Below, in pieces: positions 1-6,572 of a stretch of 8,773 nucleotides of DNA (positions are counted from its first letter, which is position 1; every line of letters begins with the position of its first letter). The notes beneath the pieces were generated by a model. The model was not told the DNA's origin and searched no databases. It saw only the letters and a list, made by a program, of their open reading frames with translations. The stretch comes from Candidatus Altarchaeales archaeon (GTDB taxonomy: Archaea; Altiarchaeota; Altiarchaeia; IMC4; QMZM01), in contig QMZM01000041.1 of NCBI GenBank assembly GCA_003663175.1, forward strand, positions 1 to 8,773. Reading direction: 5' to 3'. Both the position numbers and the translations under genes were made by a program.

Positions 1-1
1 A

Positions 2-292
2 TATTTTTCAAATCAAGATTTGAAATTTGATCCAAGGCGGATTGATATATTGCAGATAGAGAGATATATAAGGAGAAAGACTGCAGGTAGAAACATAAAT
101 ACATTCGATGAACTTATAAGGATCTACCGCTTAGATGACTTCTATAGACACTCCGCACTGGTTGATGCCTACTATTCCGCTCAGATCTTTCAATTACAGT
201 TAAAGAGATTGATGCTGCATGGGATATCTCTCGAGGAATTGCTAAGGATTGGTAAGAGACGGGAGGACTTTATTCCCTTCTATATGGGTTGA
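2..292 (+). CDS. DEDDh 3'-5' exonuclease (DnaQ-like), C-terminal fragment
   Basis: The frame is open to the left edge, so this is the last 96 residues of a longer protein. A TTG at 20 is internal to the open frame and need not be the start. The segment RHSALVDAYYSAQIF matches the Exo III motif of DEDDh exonucleases (HxAxxD, then a helix with A and F), with the catalytic His at 149-151 and the last metal-binding Asp at 164-166. Upstream, IDILQIERYIRRK fits the 'D-T-L-x-L-A-R' helix that precedes this motif in DnaQ folds, and NTFDELIRIYRL fits the 'L..L...Y.I' helix. The tail HGISLEELLRIGKRR resembles bacterial proteins that join CBS-type regulatory domains to a C-terminal DnaQ exonuclease, so the missing N-terminus might carry such domains; that is inference. 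Expected role: trimming of DNA or RNA 3' ends. Motifs Exo I and II lie outside the window, so activity cannot be judged. Confidence 0.72.
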   Translation, partial: YFSNQDLKFDPRRIDILQIERYIRRKTAGRNINTFDELIRIYRLDDFYRHSALVDAYYSAQIFQLQLKRLMLHGISLEELLRIGKRREDFIPFYMG

Positions 293-332
293 TCCACAGA
301 TTTTTGGTAGAGAAAAGCAAAAACTACAGACA

Positions 333-340
333 TTTATATT
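333..340 (+). promoter_or_regulatory. TATA box for the mS38-like microgene
   Basis: The element tttatatt is centred about 26 bases before the ATG at 363. No Shine-Dalgarno sequence lies between it and the ATG. The spacing predicts a transcript starting at or next to the start codon (leaderless), as at the flippase, glycosyltransferase and LeuA-family genes in this window. A five-T run just after the exonuclease stop (301-305) could end the upstream transcript, making this an independent promoter. Confidence 0.5.
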
Positions 341-362
341 TCTGAATTTCTAAATAGAGAAT

Positions 363-455
363 ATGCCCTGTGGGAGAAAGAGAAAAAGGCAGAAGATGCG
401 AAAACACAAGTTGAAGAAGAGAAGAAAGAAGATGAGACACAAAAAGAAGAAATAA
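363..455 (+). CDS. mS38/AURKAIP1/COX24-like mini ribosomal protein (30 aa)
   Basis: A 30-residue, extremely basic peptide begins MPCGRKRKRQKMRKHK and continues as Lys/Arg runs with a second His near the end (MRHKKKK). As I recall the family, it matches the short AURKAIP1/COX24-domain proteins of Bacteroidetes (starting MPSGKKRKRHKM, with a later HK and a RHKKK ending) and the C-terminus of mitochondrial mS38 (KMxxHKxxKxxK). The Pro, Gly, first internal Met and both His positions agree, which Lys/Arg composition alone would not produce. Known relatives are small-subunit proteins threaded into the decoding-side rRNA near the mRNA path. Support for a real gene: ATG start, a TATA box at leaderless distance, exact fit in the gap between two genes, and a TAA two bases from the stop of the convergent gene. 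The second residue after Pro is Cys, not Ser. Ribosomal incorporation is inferred. It could instead be an eL41-like peptide, but the motif order fits mS38 better. Confidence 0.75.
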   Translation: MPCGRKRKRQKMRKHKLKKRRKKMRHKKKK

Positions 456-457
456 TT

Positions 458-1156
458 CTATCTAATAATCAAATCCTCAATATATGCCGATAAAAGCAAA
501 ATTAATGATAAAAGCAAAATGATTTTTAAATTCCTCTTTGAGTTAATGAATTCGACCGAAATTCTTAGAAATTCATCGATGTCATTTTTCTTTAAAACGA
601 GGAATGCCCTCTGAGAGAAATTGAGTGCAATTCCCGAGGCAATTAATATGCATAAAAACTCCATTAGTGCTATTGGCATTACTCTAAGGATGACCCCCAG
701 GTTGGCGTTCTTTTCAAGAATTGCGATCAACATTAGTGAAATGAATAGAAAGAAATTTATAAATAACACGAGAACTGGGAAGGAAACCAAGAGAAAATAG
801 CACGATTTGAATGGAGGTTTAAGATGGTCTATTCTTTTATCAAATATTGAGAAGAATTTATGCAGTGGTGCAGCAAGATGATCAAGAATGTAATAAATTC
901 TATCCGGCAATTTCTCGTAGCTCTTTATCTCTGCAATTGAAAATAAAGCACCTCCAAGTAGAGTAAGAACTATGACAACGAAATTGTTCATGAAAATCAG
1001 TAGAAAATTATTGCCGATAAATGGATATGCTCTAAGGTATGTGTAACCCACTATGACCCCTCCCAGATTTAAATTTATTGCAATTATGGCAAGTATCCCC
1101 GCAATCAGAAAGATAATCCCAAATTTTTTGAGTGATGAATTTATTATTTCATCCAT
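458..1156 (-). CDS. SpoIIM/DUF95-like integral membrane protein
   Basis: This 232-residue protein has about five or six membrane segments (roughly residues 11-30, 53-74, 118-148 as one or two, 152-182 and 207-227) and a soluble stretch near 80-115. The segment FMNNFVVIVLTLLGGALFSI (55-74) and the later MPIALMEFLCILIASGIAL (160-178) match the two signatures of the SpoIIM/DUF95 family (F.NN....L...G and PH..lE.pa...a...G). The usual His after Pro is replaced by Ile here. Bacterial SpoIIM acts with SpoIID/P in engulfment, but archaeal members have no settled function and this organism would not sporulate. The ATG at 1156 overlaps the end of the phosphoesterase gene by 13 bases, suggesting coupled translation in the lhr operon. 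It ends two bases from the convergent microgene. Family assignment is fairly sure; the role is unknown. Confidence 0.7.
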   Translation of the reverse strand: MDEIINSSLKKFGIIFLIAGILAIIAINLNLGGVIVGYTYLRAYPFIGNNFLLIFMNNFVVIVLTLLGGALFSIAEIKSYEKLPDRIYYILDHLAAPLHKFFSIFDKRIDHLKPPFKSCYFLLVSFPVLVLFINFFLFISLMLIAILEKNANLGVILRVMPIALMEFLCILIASGIALNFSQRAFLVLKKNDIDEFLRISVEFINSKRNLKIILLLSLILLLSAYIEDLIIR

Positions 1157-1878
1157 TTCAGATTCTCTATGTAGAGTATTTCATCACCTTCTATGCAATA
1201 GGCGCTGAAGTTAGAGATGTCCCGATTCATAAATGGAGAGAGTGGTCTTTCTTGGGTTACGATGTCCGTCCCTTCGGTAACAAAATTCAGAGATGGAATC
1301 TGAATCAATACCTTATCGTTCCATTTTCCCTTTAAAAAGCACTTTATCTTTTCAACCCTCAATCCATCTCTAAATGTGAGTGCTGGATGGTCATGAGCAA
1401 TAATAATCACCTTCGAATTCTCAAGTTCATTTCCCTTCTCTGGGATTTTATGTCCGTGACAGATATAAATTCTCCCATCTTTTATGAATAAATAATCTAA
1501 GAGATTCACATTCTTTCTCTCAGCAATCGGACCAATTATTGTGTCGTGGTTTCCTTTTATGAGAAAGATCTCATCAGAGTTTTCCTCTAAGAAATCGATG
1601 AAATTCAGAACCTCGTCCCATTCTTGTCTCGAGATTCTACCAAACTCGTGCTTCAGGTCGCCATTTATTACTATCTTCCTTATACTGATCCTTGTGAATA
1701 TCGACTTCAAATGCATTAGAATTTCGTTATACTGAAACCTCGGGACGAGGTAACCGAACTCTATCAACTCCTCTTCATAACCCAAATGAAGGTCGCCAAA
1801 AACGAGCATTTCCTCATTTTCAATATAAAGCGTTAATCCGAATATCCTGATTCCGGGATAAATTTCAATAGATTTCAT
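1144..1878 (-). CDS. COG1407-type metallophosphoesterase (Lhr-associated MPE)
   Basis: A 244-residue calcineurin-like phosphoesterase with the full set of metal-binding motifs: GDLHLG (28-33), NGDLKHEF (72-79), KGNHD (108-112), CHGH (140-143) and AHDHP (161-165). This supports a two-metal (Mn or similar) active site. The spacing and the GDLHLGYEEEL start fit the COG1407 'ICC-like' family rather than the larger Mre11/SbcD. Relatives encoded beside lhr in bacteria include an Mn-dependent nuclease, so nuclease activity on DNA or RNA is plausible here. The ATG at 1878 lies inside the last codons of lhr (14-base overlap), and the gene runs into the SpoIIM-like gene with a 13-base overlap. It is therefore very likely co-transcribed with lhr. 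Substrate is not determined by the sequence. Confidence 0.88.
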   Translation of the reverse strand: MKSIEIYPGIRIFGLTLYIENEEMLVFGDLHLGYEEELIEFGYLVPRFQYNEILMHLKSIFTRISIRKIVINGDLKHEFGRISRQEWDEVLNFIDFLEENSDEIFLIKGNHDTIIGPIAERKNVNLLDYLFIKDGRIYICHGHKIPEKGNELENSKVIIIAHDHPALTFRDGLRVEKIKCFLKGKWNDKVLIQIPSLNFVTEGTDIVTQERPLSPFMNRDISNFSAYCIEGDEILYIENLKWMK

Positions 1879-4453
1879 TCTTAGTTTGAATTTCCCTCAA
1901 TATCGCCCGATGTAATCTCTTTATAAATTCTAATCTGTCTTCCATTCTCAGGACATCCATGTAGCCTTGGGCGATTAGATTCAACGCAAACGGAGATGGA
2001 ATCCTTGTGGAGATCATATCGACCCTTATCCTTCCCTCCCTTACCCATTCCAATACCTTCTCGCAGTTTTCAACATCCATGAAGTCCTCAAGCACCTCTC
2101 TTCTCGCTTCCTTCAATATTGGAAAATCTGGAATTTTCTTTACGAAATTCAACAAGAGTTTAGAGCCGACCTGTTGTCTTCCAACAGATTTTCTCCTACC
2201 TTTATACTCCCTTAGAATCATCAGACTTCTTGTTGCACAATGCCTAAACCTCCTATTTAATGTCTCCGTCTTGTCGATTGCTCTTATGAGAACCTCCCTG
2301 AGGTCTAAGGACAATAGGTCATTAAATGATCGTAGAATAGGTATCTTGCCATCATAAGATAAATAGAATCCATTATCTGTGAGTGAAATCATCACATCTC
2401 TCCTGATTTTCTTTGAGACGAGATATGCAATTGCCCTTGACAATGCATCATTCACCCTTCTCCCAAATAATGCGTGAAATATGACATATTTCCTATTAAA
2501 TCCCCGATAGAATTCAATAAGAATCCTCTTATCGTGGGGAATCTTTGCATATCTATACTGCTCATTGATGTATTCATAAAGAGAATTTGCAGAATTCTCA
2601 TCAACATATAGGTATTGATGAATAAATTTAATAATCTCATCCCTTGATTCATTCTTCCTTAATCTCTCCTCAACCAATCTCCTAAACCTTCCGACCTCCA
2701 ATGCGAGGTCGAAGCTTAGAGGTAATTGCTCCGAGAACCACGATGGAACTGTTGGAATCCTACCATCGGCGGGAATTACCTGAGCGGTTTGTCCCCGTGC
2801 ATATCTAAACTCATATACATTACCGCCAAGGACAAATATGTCGCCCTTTCTCAATCTCTCGAGGAATTCCTCCTCAATTTTACCAACACTATGATTGCCA
2901 ACCTTAACCTTTATATAGGATTCATCCGGAATCGTTCCAACATTAGTTGAGTATAAGACACGAGCCATTTTACTCCTTCTCCCCATCATCCCCGTCTCTT
3001 TATCAACCCATATCTTTGCATATACATTCCTCTCTTCAAGACCCATGTATTTTCCAGCCAAGTAATCTAAAACGGAATCAAATTCTTTCCTTGATAGATT
3101 CCTATAACAATAACTCCTCCTTACAAGGGAATAAACATTATCGATGTTCTGTCTTCCTTCAATTGCAATTCCATAGATGTGTTGCGCTAAGACATCGAGT
3201 GCATTTTCTGGAATATGAATTTTGTCGATCTTTCCCTCAATTGCATTCTTCATCAACACCGAGCATTCAACCAAATCGTCTCTATCCATGACAATGATCC
3301 TGCCCTTCGCTATATCATGCAGTTTATGACCAGACCTCCCAACCCTCTGCAATGCCCTCGCAACCGATTTTGGAGAACCCAATAGAATTACCAGGTCAAT
3401 ATAACCAATATCAATTCCCAATTCGAGGCTTGTTGATGAGACAACGCACTTCAATTGACCACTCTTTAATCTGTTCTCAATATCAAGCCTGTGACTTCTT
3501 GATAATGAGGAATGGTGCGCTCCGATATTCCCAGAATACTTTTCTGGAAATCTTGTTTTTAGGTTATGTACTACTCTCTCGGTTCCACTCCTCGTGTTTG
3601 TAAAGATCAGGGTGGTTCTGTGCTCCGAAATTAATTTATCTAAGAGATCATAGAGAGAGTCGTGTAATTCCTCTTGGGTTGTATTCATTAAATTTGGCAC
3701 CGGAGTGAGCACCTTCAGATCTAATTTCTTTAAAAATTGAACATCAACTATCTTACAATCTCTTGGCTTAGAATTTTCATATCCAACTAAGAATTTCGCA
3801 ACCTCTTCCAGGGGAGCAATCGTGGCAGAGAGGGCAATTCTCGTGAAGTTTCCCGCTAAATTCTGCAACCTTTCAAGGCTTAGACTTAAATGAACTCCCC
3901 TCTTATTCTCCGCGAGTGCATGAATCTCATCAACGATGACCCATTTCACATCCCTGAGGAGTTGTCTAAATCGAGGGGCGTTTAGAATTATCGATAATGT
4001 TTCTGGAGTTGTTATTAGGATGTGGGGAGGTTTTGATAGCATTCTTGCCTTTGCAGAACTTGTGGTATCCCCGGTTCTGACCGCAACCCTTATCCCCAAC
4101 GGTCTTCCAGCCATCTCTCTTAATTCATTTAACGGCTCTTTTAAATTCTTTTCTATGTCATTATTCAATGCCTTTAATGGTGAGACATATAGGCAATATA
4201 CCTTGTCTTCCAATTCTCCCTTTTCTGATAGAATTATCAACTCATTTATAATTGACAAAAAAGCCGTCAATGTTTTACCAGAGCCAGTTGGTGCAGAAAC
4301 TAATGTGTTCTCTCTCCTATGAATATTTATGATCGCGTATCTCTGTGGTAGTGCAAATTTTCCAAATTTCTTCTTAAACCATCCTCTAACCAAGGGACAT
4401 AACTCCCGATAAATTTCCTCCTCGGGATATGGCTCCCTCTGGTATGTGATCAT
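1865..4453 (-). CDS. lhr: Lhr family ATP-dependent helicase (Lhr-core type)
   Basis: An 862-residue superfamily 2 helicase. Visible motifs: APTGSGKT (Walker A, 54-61), SPLKALNND (Ia, 91-99), TTPET (148-152), VDEIHAL (II, 174-180), LSAT (III, 208-211), FTNTRSGTE (IV, 284-292), SSTSLELGIDIG (V, 339-350) and QRVGRSGH (VI, 369-376). After the two RecA domains come a winged-helix region and the Lhr-specific C-terminal domain. GTIPDE (506-511), RLRKGDIFVLGG (533-544) and PSWFSEQLPLS (570-580) are Lhr signatures. Trp572 aligns by eye with the Trp that stacks on DNA in mycobacterial Lhr. Length matches Lhr-core proteins (about 850-900). Lhr enzymes are 3'-5' translocases that unwind RNA:DNA hybrids and DNA, in repair or RNA metabolism. 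The ATG at 4453 follows a TATA-like element; the gene heads an overlapping three-gene set with the phosphoesterase and SpoIIM-like genes. Archaeal aLhr1 versus aLhr2 placement needs a tree. Confidence 0.95.
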   Translation of the reverse strand: MITYQREPYPEEEIYRELCPLVRGWFKKKFGKFALPQRYAIINIHRRENTLVSAPTGSGKTLTAFLSIINELIILSEKGELEDKVYCLYVSPLKALNNDIEKNLKEPLNELREMAGRPLGIRVAVRTGDTTSSAKARMLSKPPHILITTPETLSIILNAPRFRQLLRDVKWVIVDEIHALAENKRGVHLSLSLERLQNLAGNFTRIALSATIAPLEEVAKFLVGYENSKPRDCKIVDVQFLKKLDLKVLTPVPNLMNTTQEELHDSLYDLLDKLISEHRTTLIFTNTRSGTERVVHNLKTRFPEKYSGNIGAHHSSLSRSHRLDIENRLKSGQLKCVVSSTSLELGIDIGYIDLVILLGSPKSVARALQRVGRSGHKLHDIAKGRIIVMDRDDLVECSVLMKNAIEGKIDKIHIPENALDVLAQHIYGIAIEGRQNIDNVYSLVRRSYCYRNLSRKEFDSVLDYLAGKYMGLEERNVYAKIWVDKETGMMGRRSKMARVLYSTNVGTIPDESYIKVKVGNHSVGKIEEEFLERLRKGDIFVLGGNVYEFRYARGQTAQVIPADGRIPTVPSWFSEQLPLSFDLALEVGRFRRLVEERLRKNESRDEIIKFIHQYLYVDENSANSLYEYINEQYRYAKIPHDKRILIEFYRGFNRKYVIFHALFGRRVNDALSRAIAYLVSKKIRRDVMISLTDNGFYLSYDGKIPILRSFNDLLSLDLREVLIRAIDKTETLNRRFRHCATRSLMILREYKGRRKSVGRQQVGSKLLLNFVKKIPDFPILKEARREVLEDFMDVENCEKVLEWVREGRIRVDMISTRIPSPFALNLIAQGYMDVLRMEDRLEFIKRLHRAILREIQTKNEIY

Positions 4454-4466
4454 TCTCTATAATTTT

Positions 4467-4479
4467 ATTAAAATTTATT
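4467..4479 (-). promoter_or_regulatory. TATA-like element for lhr
   Basis: On the minus strand the spacer between archease and lhr reads aataaattttaataa, centred about 20-25 bases before the lhr ATG at 4453. The 79-base gap contrasts with the 2-base gap and overlaps elsewhere in this gene set, so lhr probably has its own promoter as well as possible read-through. The whole spacer is very AT-rich, which lowers specificity. Confidence 0.35.
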
Positions 4480-4532
4480 GATAAGAATTCGAGTAAGTTA
4501 ATTTGAAAAGAGACTATCCATCTTTCTATCTC

Positions 4533-4964
4533 TCAGACATCACACACAACCCTCGCAGACCACCTTCCACCCTCCTCTCTAATCAGCATTTTATGATATG
4601 TCACCGCCTTTATATCCCCCCGAATTAAATGCTTTTCTGGATCGAATTTCTCCCCATATAGAACCGCTGAGAGTTCATATCTATGATTATGAATTATACT
4701 GACATCAAAATCACCAAACACGATACCTTCGGTCTCAAATATTAACAGGGATTCTGAGAGAAAGTCATGAAGCAGTTCCATCAGATTATCTGAGTTGATG
4801 GTAATTTCTTTTTTCAATTCTTTATCAACAGAATTTAAATCTATGATGGAATTCCAGATTGCCCTTGCAGAATTCTCGAAGCACTCATCTAAGGAATCGC
4901 CATATGCAATAAATTCCAAGTCGGCAGTATGCTCTAAGAATTCAAATTTCTTCTCAGATTTCAT
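4533..4964 (-). CDS. Archease (RtcB RNA ligase activator)
   Basis: A 143-residue protein of normal archease length. Family signatures are present: FLEHTADLEF (9-18) with the metal-binding Asp15 after HTA, the SLDECFENSARAIW helix (24-37), the LLHDFLSESLLIFETEG core (64-80), KAVTYH (119-124) and a C-terminal Asp (142) in ARVVCDV. Archease binds a divalent metal and promotes guanylylation and turnover of RtcB, the ligase that joins tRNA halves and other RNAs with 2',3'-cyclic phosphate ends. RtcB itself is not in this window. The ATG at 4964 is only two bases beyond the stop of rps27e, so the gene is almost certainly in the eL42-eS27 operon. This ties RNA ligation to ribosomal protein supply. 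Assignment is firm. Confidence 0.95.
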   Translation of the reverse strand: MKSEKKFEFLEHTADLEFIAYGDSLDECFENSARAIWNSIIDLNSVDKELKKEITINSDNLMELLHDFLSESLLIFETEGIVFGDFDVSIIHNHRYELSAVLYGEKFDPEKHLIRGDIKAVTYHKMLIREEGGRWSARVVCDV

Positions 4965-4966
4965 CT

Positions 4967-5170
4967 TTAGATCAGGTCATTGTCCACTATTTCAAGAATC
5001 TCCGTCTTTATCTTTGCCTTGCCACCTCTCGGCTCGGCAAGAACCCTATTGCACACTAAGCACTTAACAATAGTGGCTGAACGATCAAATATTATCTGCT
5101 CATTTCCGCAATCATCACACTTCACCCTAAGGAACCTGCTCCTTGTTATGAGTTGTCTCTTCTTAGACAA
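4967..5170 (-). CDS. rps27e: Small ribosomal subunit protein eS27
   Basis: A zinc-ribbon protein of 67 residues from the chosen start. CDDCGNEQIIF carries Cys18 and Cys21, and VKCLVC carries Cys37 and Cys40, giving the four-cysteine zinc site. AEPRGGKAKI is the classic eS27 tail. It binds the 16S rRNA of the small subunit. Start choice: there is no ATG before the conserved SRFLRVKC block. Two TTG codons lie at 5176 and 5170. The Shine-Dalgarno-like gagg (5178-5181) sits one base before the first TTG but seven bases before the second, so the second is favoured. The longer form would add only Met-Lys. The start lies inside the end of rpl44e (8-base overlap), suggesting translational coupling. 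Confidence 0.93.
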   Translation of the reverse strand: MSKKRQLITRSRFLRVKCDDCGNEQIIFDRSATIVKCLVCNRVLAEPRGGKAKIKTEILEIVDNDLI

Positions 5171-5444
5171 TTTCAACCCTCTTTTTTGTTCTTGATTCGT
5201 ATACTCTCTGTTGTTTTTTATTGCATTCCTTACATTTCAGGATCAATGTAATTCTCTTTGCGACTTTATATACATCCTTCTTTGGTGTTCTTGGCGAGCC
5301 ACCATAACCCTTCTTTATCTCTCTATATTTTCTCCTTCCCAAACTCATACTTCTCTCCTTACCCTTCCTCGCCAAGCTGACCTCGTGCTCCGTGTGCTTA
5401 CGACAGTGTGGACAATATGTATTCATGCTCTGTGGGACCTTCAT
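5163..5444 (-). CDS. rpl44e: Large ribosomal subunit protein eL42 (L44e)
   Basis: A 93-residue zinc-binding ribosomal protein. MNTYCPHCRKHTEHEV (7-22) supplies Cys11 and Cys14, and LKCKECNKK supplies Cys71 and Cys74. The basic loop GYGGSPRTPKK (46-56) is the conserved GGxP region that reaches the E-site near the CCA end of the tRNA. ATG at 5444 gives the standard archaeal length. It is the first gene of the eL42-eS27-archease operon, overlapping eS27. An A/T-rich region and possible TATA element precede it. An out-of-frame ATG eight bases earlier would make only a three-codon frame and is not used here. Confidence 0.96.
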   Translation of the reverse strand: MKVPQSMNTYCPHCRKHTEHEVSLARKGKERSMSLGRRKYREIKKGYGGSPRTPKKDVYKVAKRITLILKCKECNKKQQRVYESRTKKRVEIV

Positions 5445-5462
5445 TTTTGCATTTTTGTTGAG

Positions 5463-5473
5463 ATAAGATTAAT
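5463..5473 (-). promoter_or_regulatory. Possible TATA element for the eL42-eS27-archease operon
   Basis: The minus-strand sequence tattaatctta is centred about 24 bases before the eL42 ATG, the leaderless distance seen at other genes here. It is an imperfect TATA box; a more upstream AT-rich stretch overlapping the end of the flippase gene is an alternative. Confidence 0.35.
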
Positions 5474-5487
5474 AGTGATTTTAGAAT

Positions 5488-5493
5488 AAAAAA
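5488..5493 (-). terminator. Oligo-U terminator after the flippase-like gene
   Basis: Six T residues on the minus strand directly follow the TAA of the flippase-like gene, with no hairpin before them. Archaeal RNA polymerase commonly terminates at such T runs. The run lies between this gene and the ribosomal operon, which would keep the two transcripts separate. Confidence 0.4.
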
Positions 5494-6498
5494 TTATTTA
5501 ATTATCTTGGATAAATTTACCCCGCAATATAGAGATGCTATAATGCCGAGAATGGATGGAAACACATAAAAGAAGAATCTGTCTATGATCGTTACCGTGG
5601 TTGCAATTACACTGTCCACACCAAATAACATGAAGAGTGCTATGCTTGAGCCCTCCCATGTTCCCAATGCTCCGGGGAGGATCGGTATGAATGACAACGC
5701 CAGAACCAATGTCTCAACAATAATCAGTGAAGTAATCGAGATTCTATAGCCAATTGCAATAAATATTAAATATATCCTTAAAAATTTTAAAACCCAGCCA
5801 ATTATCGAAACAAATGTTCCCAAGACGAGGACTCTCACGTTCCCCATATACTCCCTCATCGCACTCTCAAATCTAACAGAAACTCCATTTACATCCATCA
5901 TCTTTTTCTTAGAGTAACTCCTCATGAGCGGTATCCTCTCCAAAAGATTTAATAATTTTTTTGTGATTATCAGGATTAGATTCTTGTCTGTTGTCAATGT
6001 AATAATACCTGCTGATAATATGAATAAACCAAAACCGACCAATCCTAGGATAATCGCTATGCTCTCCGCCTCCCCACCAAGAATAATGAGTGTAATTGAA
6101 ATAAGAATCAATGCAAATATTGGAAATATCTCAAGGAATAGATCAACGATTACACTTGATGCAGCCCTCGAGAGTCTAATCCCACATGCCCTGGAGAGAA
6201 TATAAGCCCTGACCGGCTCACCACCCGCGAGCCCAAACGGGGTTATATTATTGACTAAATATCCGACGAGTGTTGCTGGTATTATATCCTTAATAGAAAC
6301 GGAAGAATTCATGAGAATGACCCTCCACTTAATAGCAGACAATAACATAATTAAAATCTGAATTGAGAGTATAATCATAAGAAATTTAACCGATAGATTT
6401 TGCATTTCATCCCATACCCTCATCGGGTCTACTAAGTAGAGAATCACAAATATAAGTGCCATTCCCATCAAAAATAAGAGAATTGTCCTTCGCAACAT
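5494..6498 (-). CDS. LPG-synthase-TM/UPF0104 family membrane protein (flippase-like)
   Basis: A 334-residue polytopic protein with about eight hydrophobic segments (near residues 5-23, 38-58, 75-85, 117-140, 146-168, 222-247, 255-275, 285-325). The family signatures are GYLVNNITPFGLAGGEPVRA (79-98), PILPGALGTWEGSS (272-285) and TIIDRFFFYVFP (303-314). These match the MprF/AglD-type transmembrane domain (PF03706). There is no soluble aminoacyl-transferase or glycosyltransferase domain, so it is the stand-alone membrane form. Family members flip or handle modified lipids; AglD-like archaeal proteins act in dolichol-phosphate sugar use. The ATG at 6498 lies 27 bases from a clear TATA box. It is divergent from the GT2 gene across a 74-base spacer, suggesting joint work on a lipid-linked sugar. 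Substrate is unknown. Confidence 0.85.
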   Translation of the reverse strand: MLRRTILLFLMGMALIFVILYLVDPMRVWDEMQNLSVKFLMIILSIQILIMLLSAIKWRVILMNSSVSIKDIIPATLVGYLVNNITPFGLAGGEPVRAYILSRACGIRLSRAASSVIVDLFLEIFPIFALILISITLIILGGEAESIAIILGLVGFGLFILSAGIITLTTDKNLILIITKKLLNLLERIPLMRSYSKKKMMDVNGVSVRFESAMREYMGNVRVLVLGTFVSIIGWVLKFLRIYLIFIAIGYRISITSLIIVETLVLALSFIPILPGALGTWEGSSIALFMLFGVDSVIATTVTIIDRFFFYVFPSILGIIASLYCGVNLSKIIK

Positions 6499-6519
6499 TT
6501 TGAATGATGAGTGAATTTT

Positions 6520-6530
6520 ATTTTATATAG
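6520..6530 (-). promoter_or_regulatory. TATA box for the flippase-like gene
   Basis: The minus-strand sequence ctatataaaat is a near-consensus archaeal TATA box, centred 27 bases before the ATG at 6498. No Shine-Dalgarno is present, so a leaderless transcript is predicted. This is the clearest promoter in the window. Confidence 0.65.
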
Positions 6531-6545
6531 AGTAGGTCAAAATAA

Positions 6546-6555
6546 CTTAAATATC
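6546..6555 (+). promoter_or_regulatory. TATA box for the GT2 gene
   Basis: The sequence cttaaatatc is centred about 22 bases before the ATG at 6573, again with no Shine-Dalgarno. It lies about 25 bases from the opposing TATA box of the flippase-like gene, so the two pre-initiation complexes may compete or share a regulator. Confidence 0.5.
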
Positions 6556-6572
6556 TTTCAACGAAAATCAGA

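Noticed and set aside
363..455. eL41 as the identity of the microprotein
   Set aside because: eL41 is an equally short Lys/Arg/Met-rich peptide but has Trp and a different spacing; the MPxG start, KMxxHK core and RHKKK end fit the mS38/COX24 group better.
1132..1335. Plus-strand frames antisense to the phosphoesterase, Lhr and other leftward genes
   Set aside because: They lie opposite genes with complete catalytic motifs, have no promoter-like sequence of their own and show no recognisable domains; they are by-products of the real frames.
2726..2950. Purine/pyrimidine strand bias within lhr as a sign of a frameshift or inserted segment
   Set aside because: The Lhr frame is continuous for 862 codons with motifs in the right order, so the bias is ordinary codon use of AGA, AAG and GAG.
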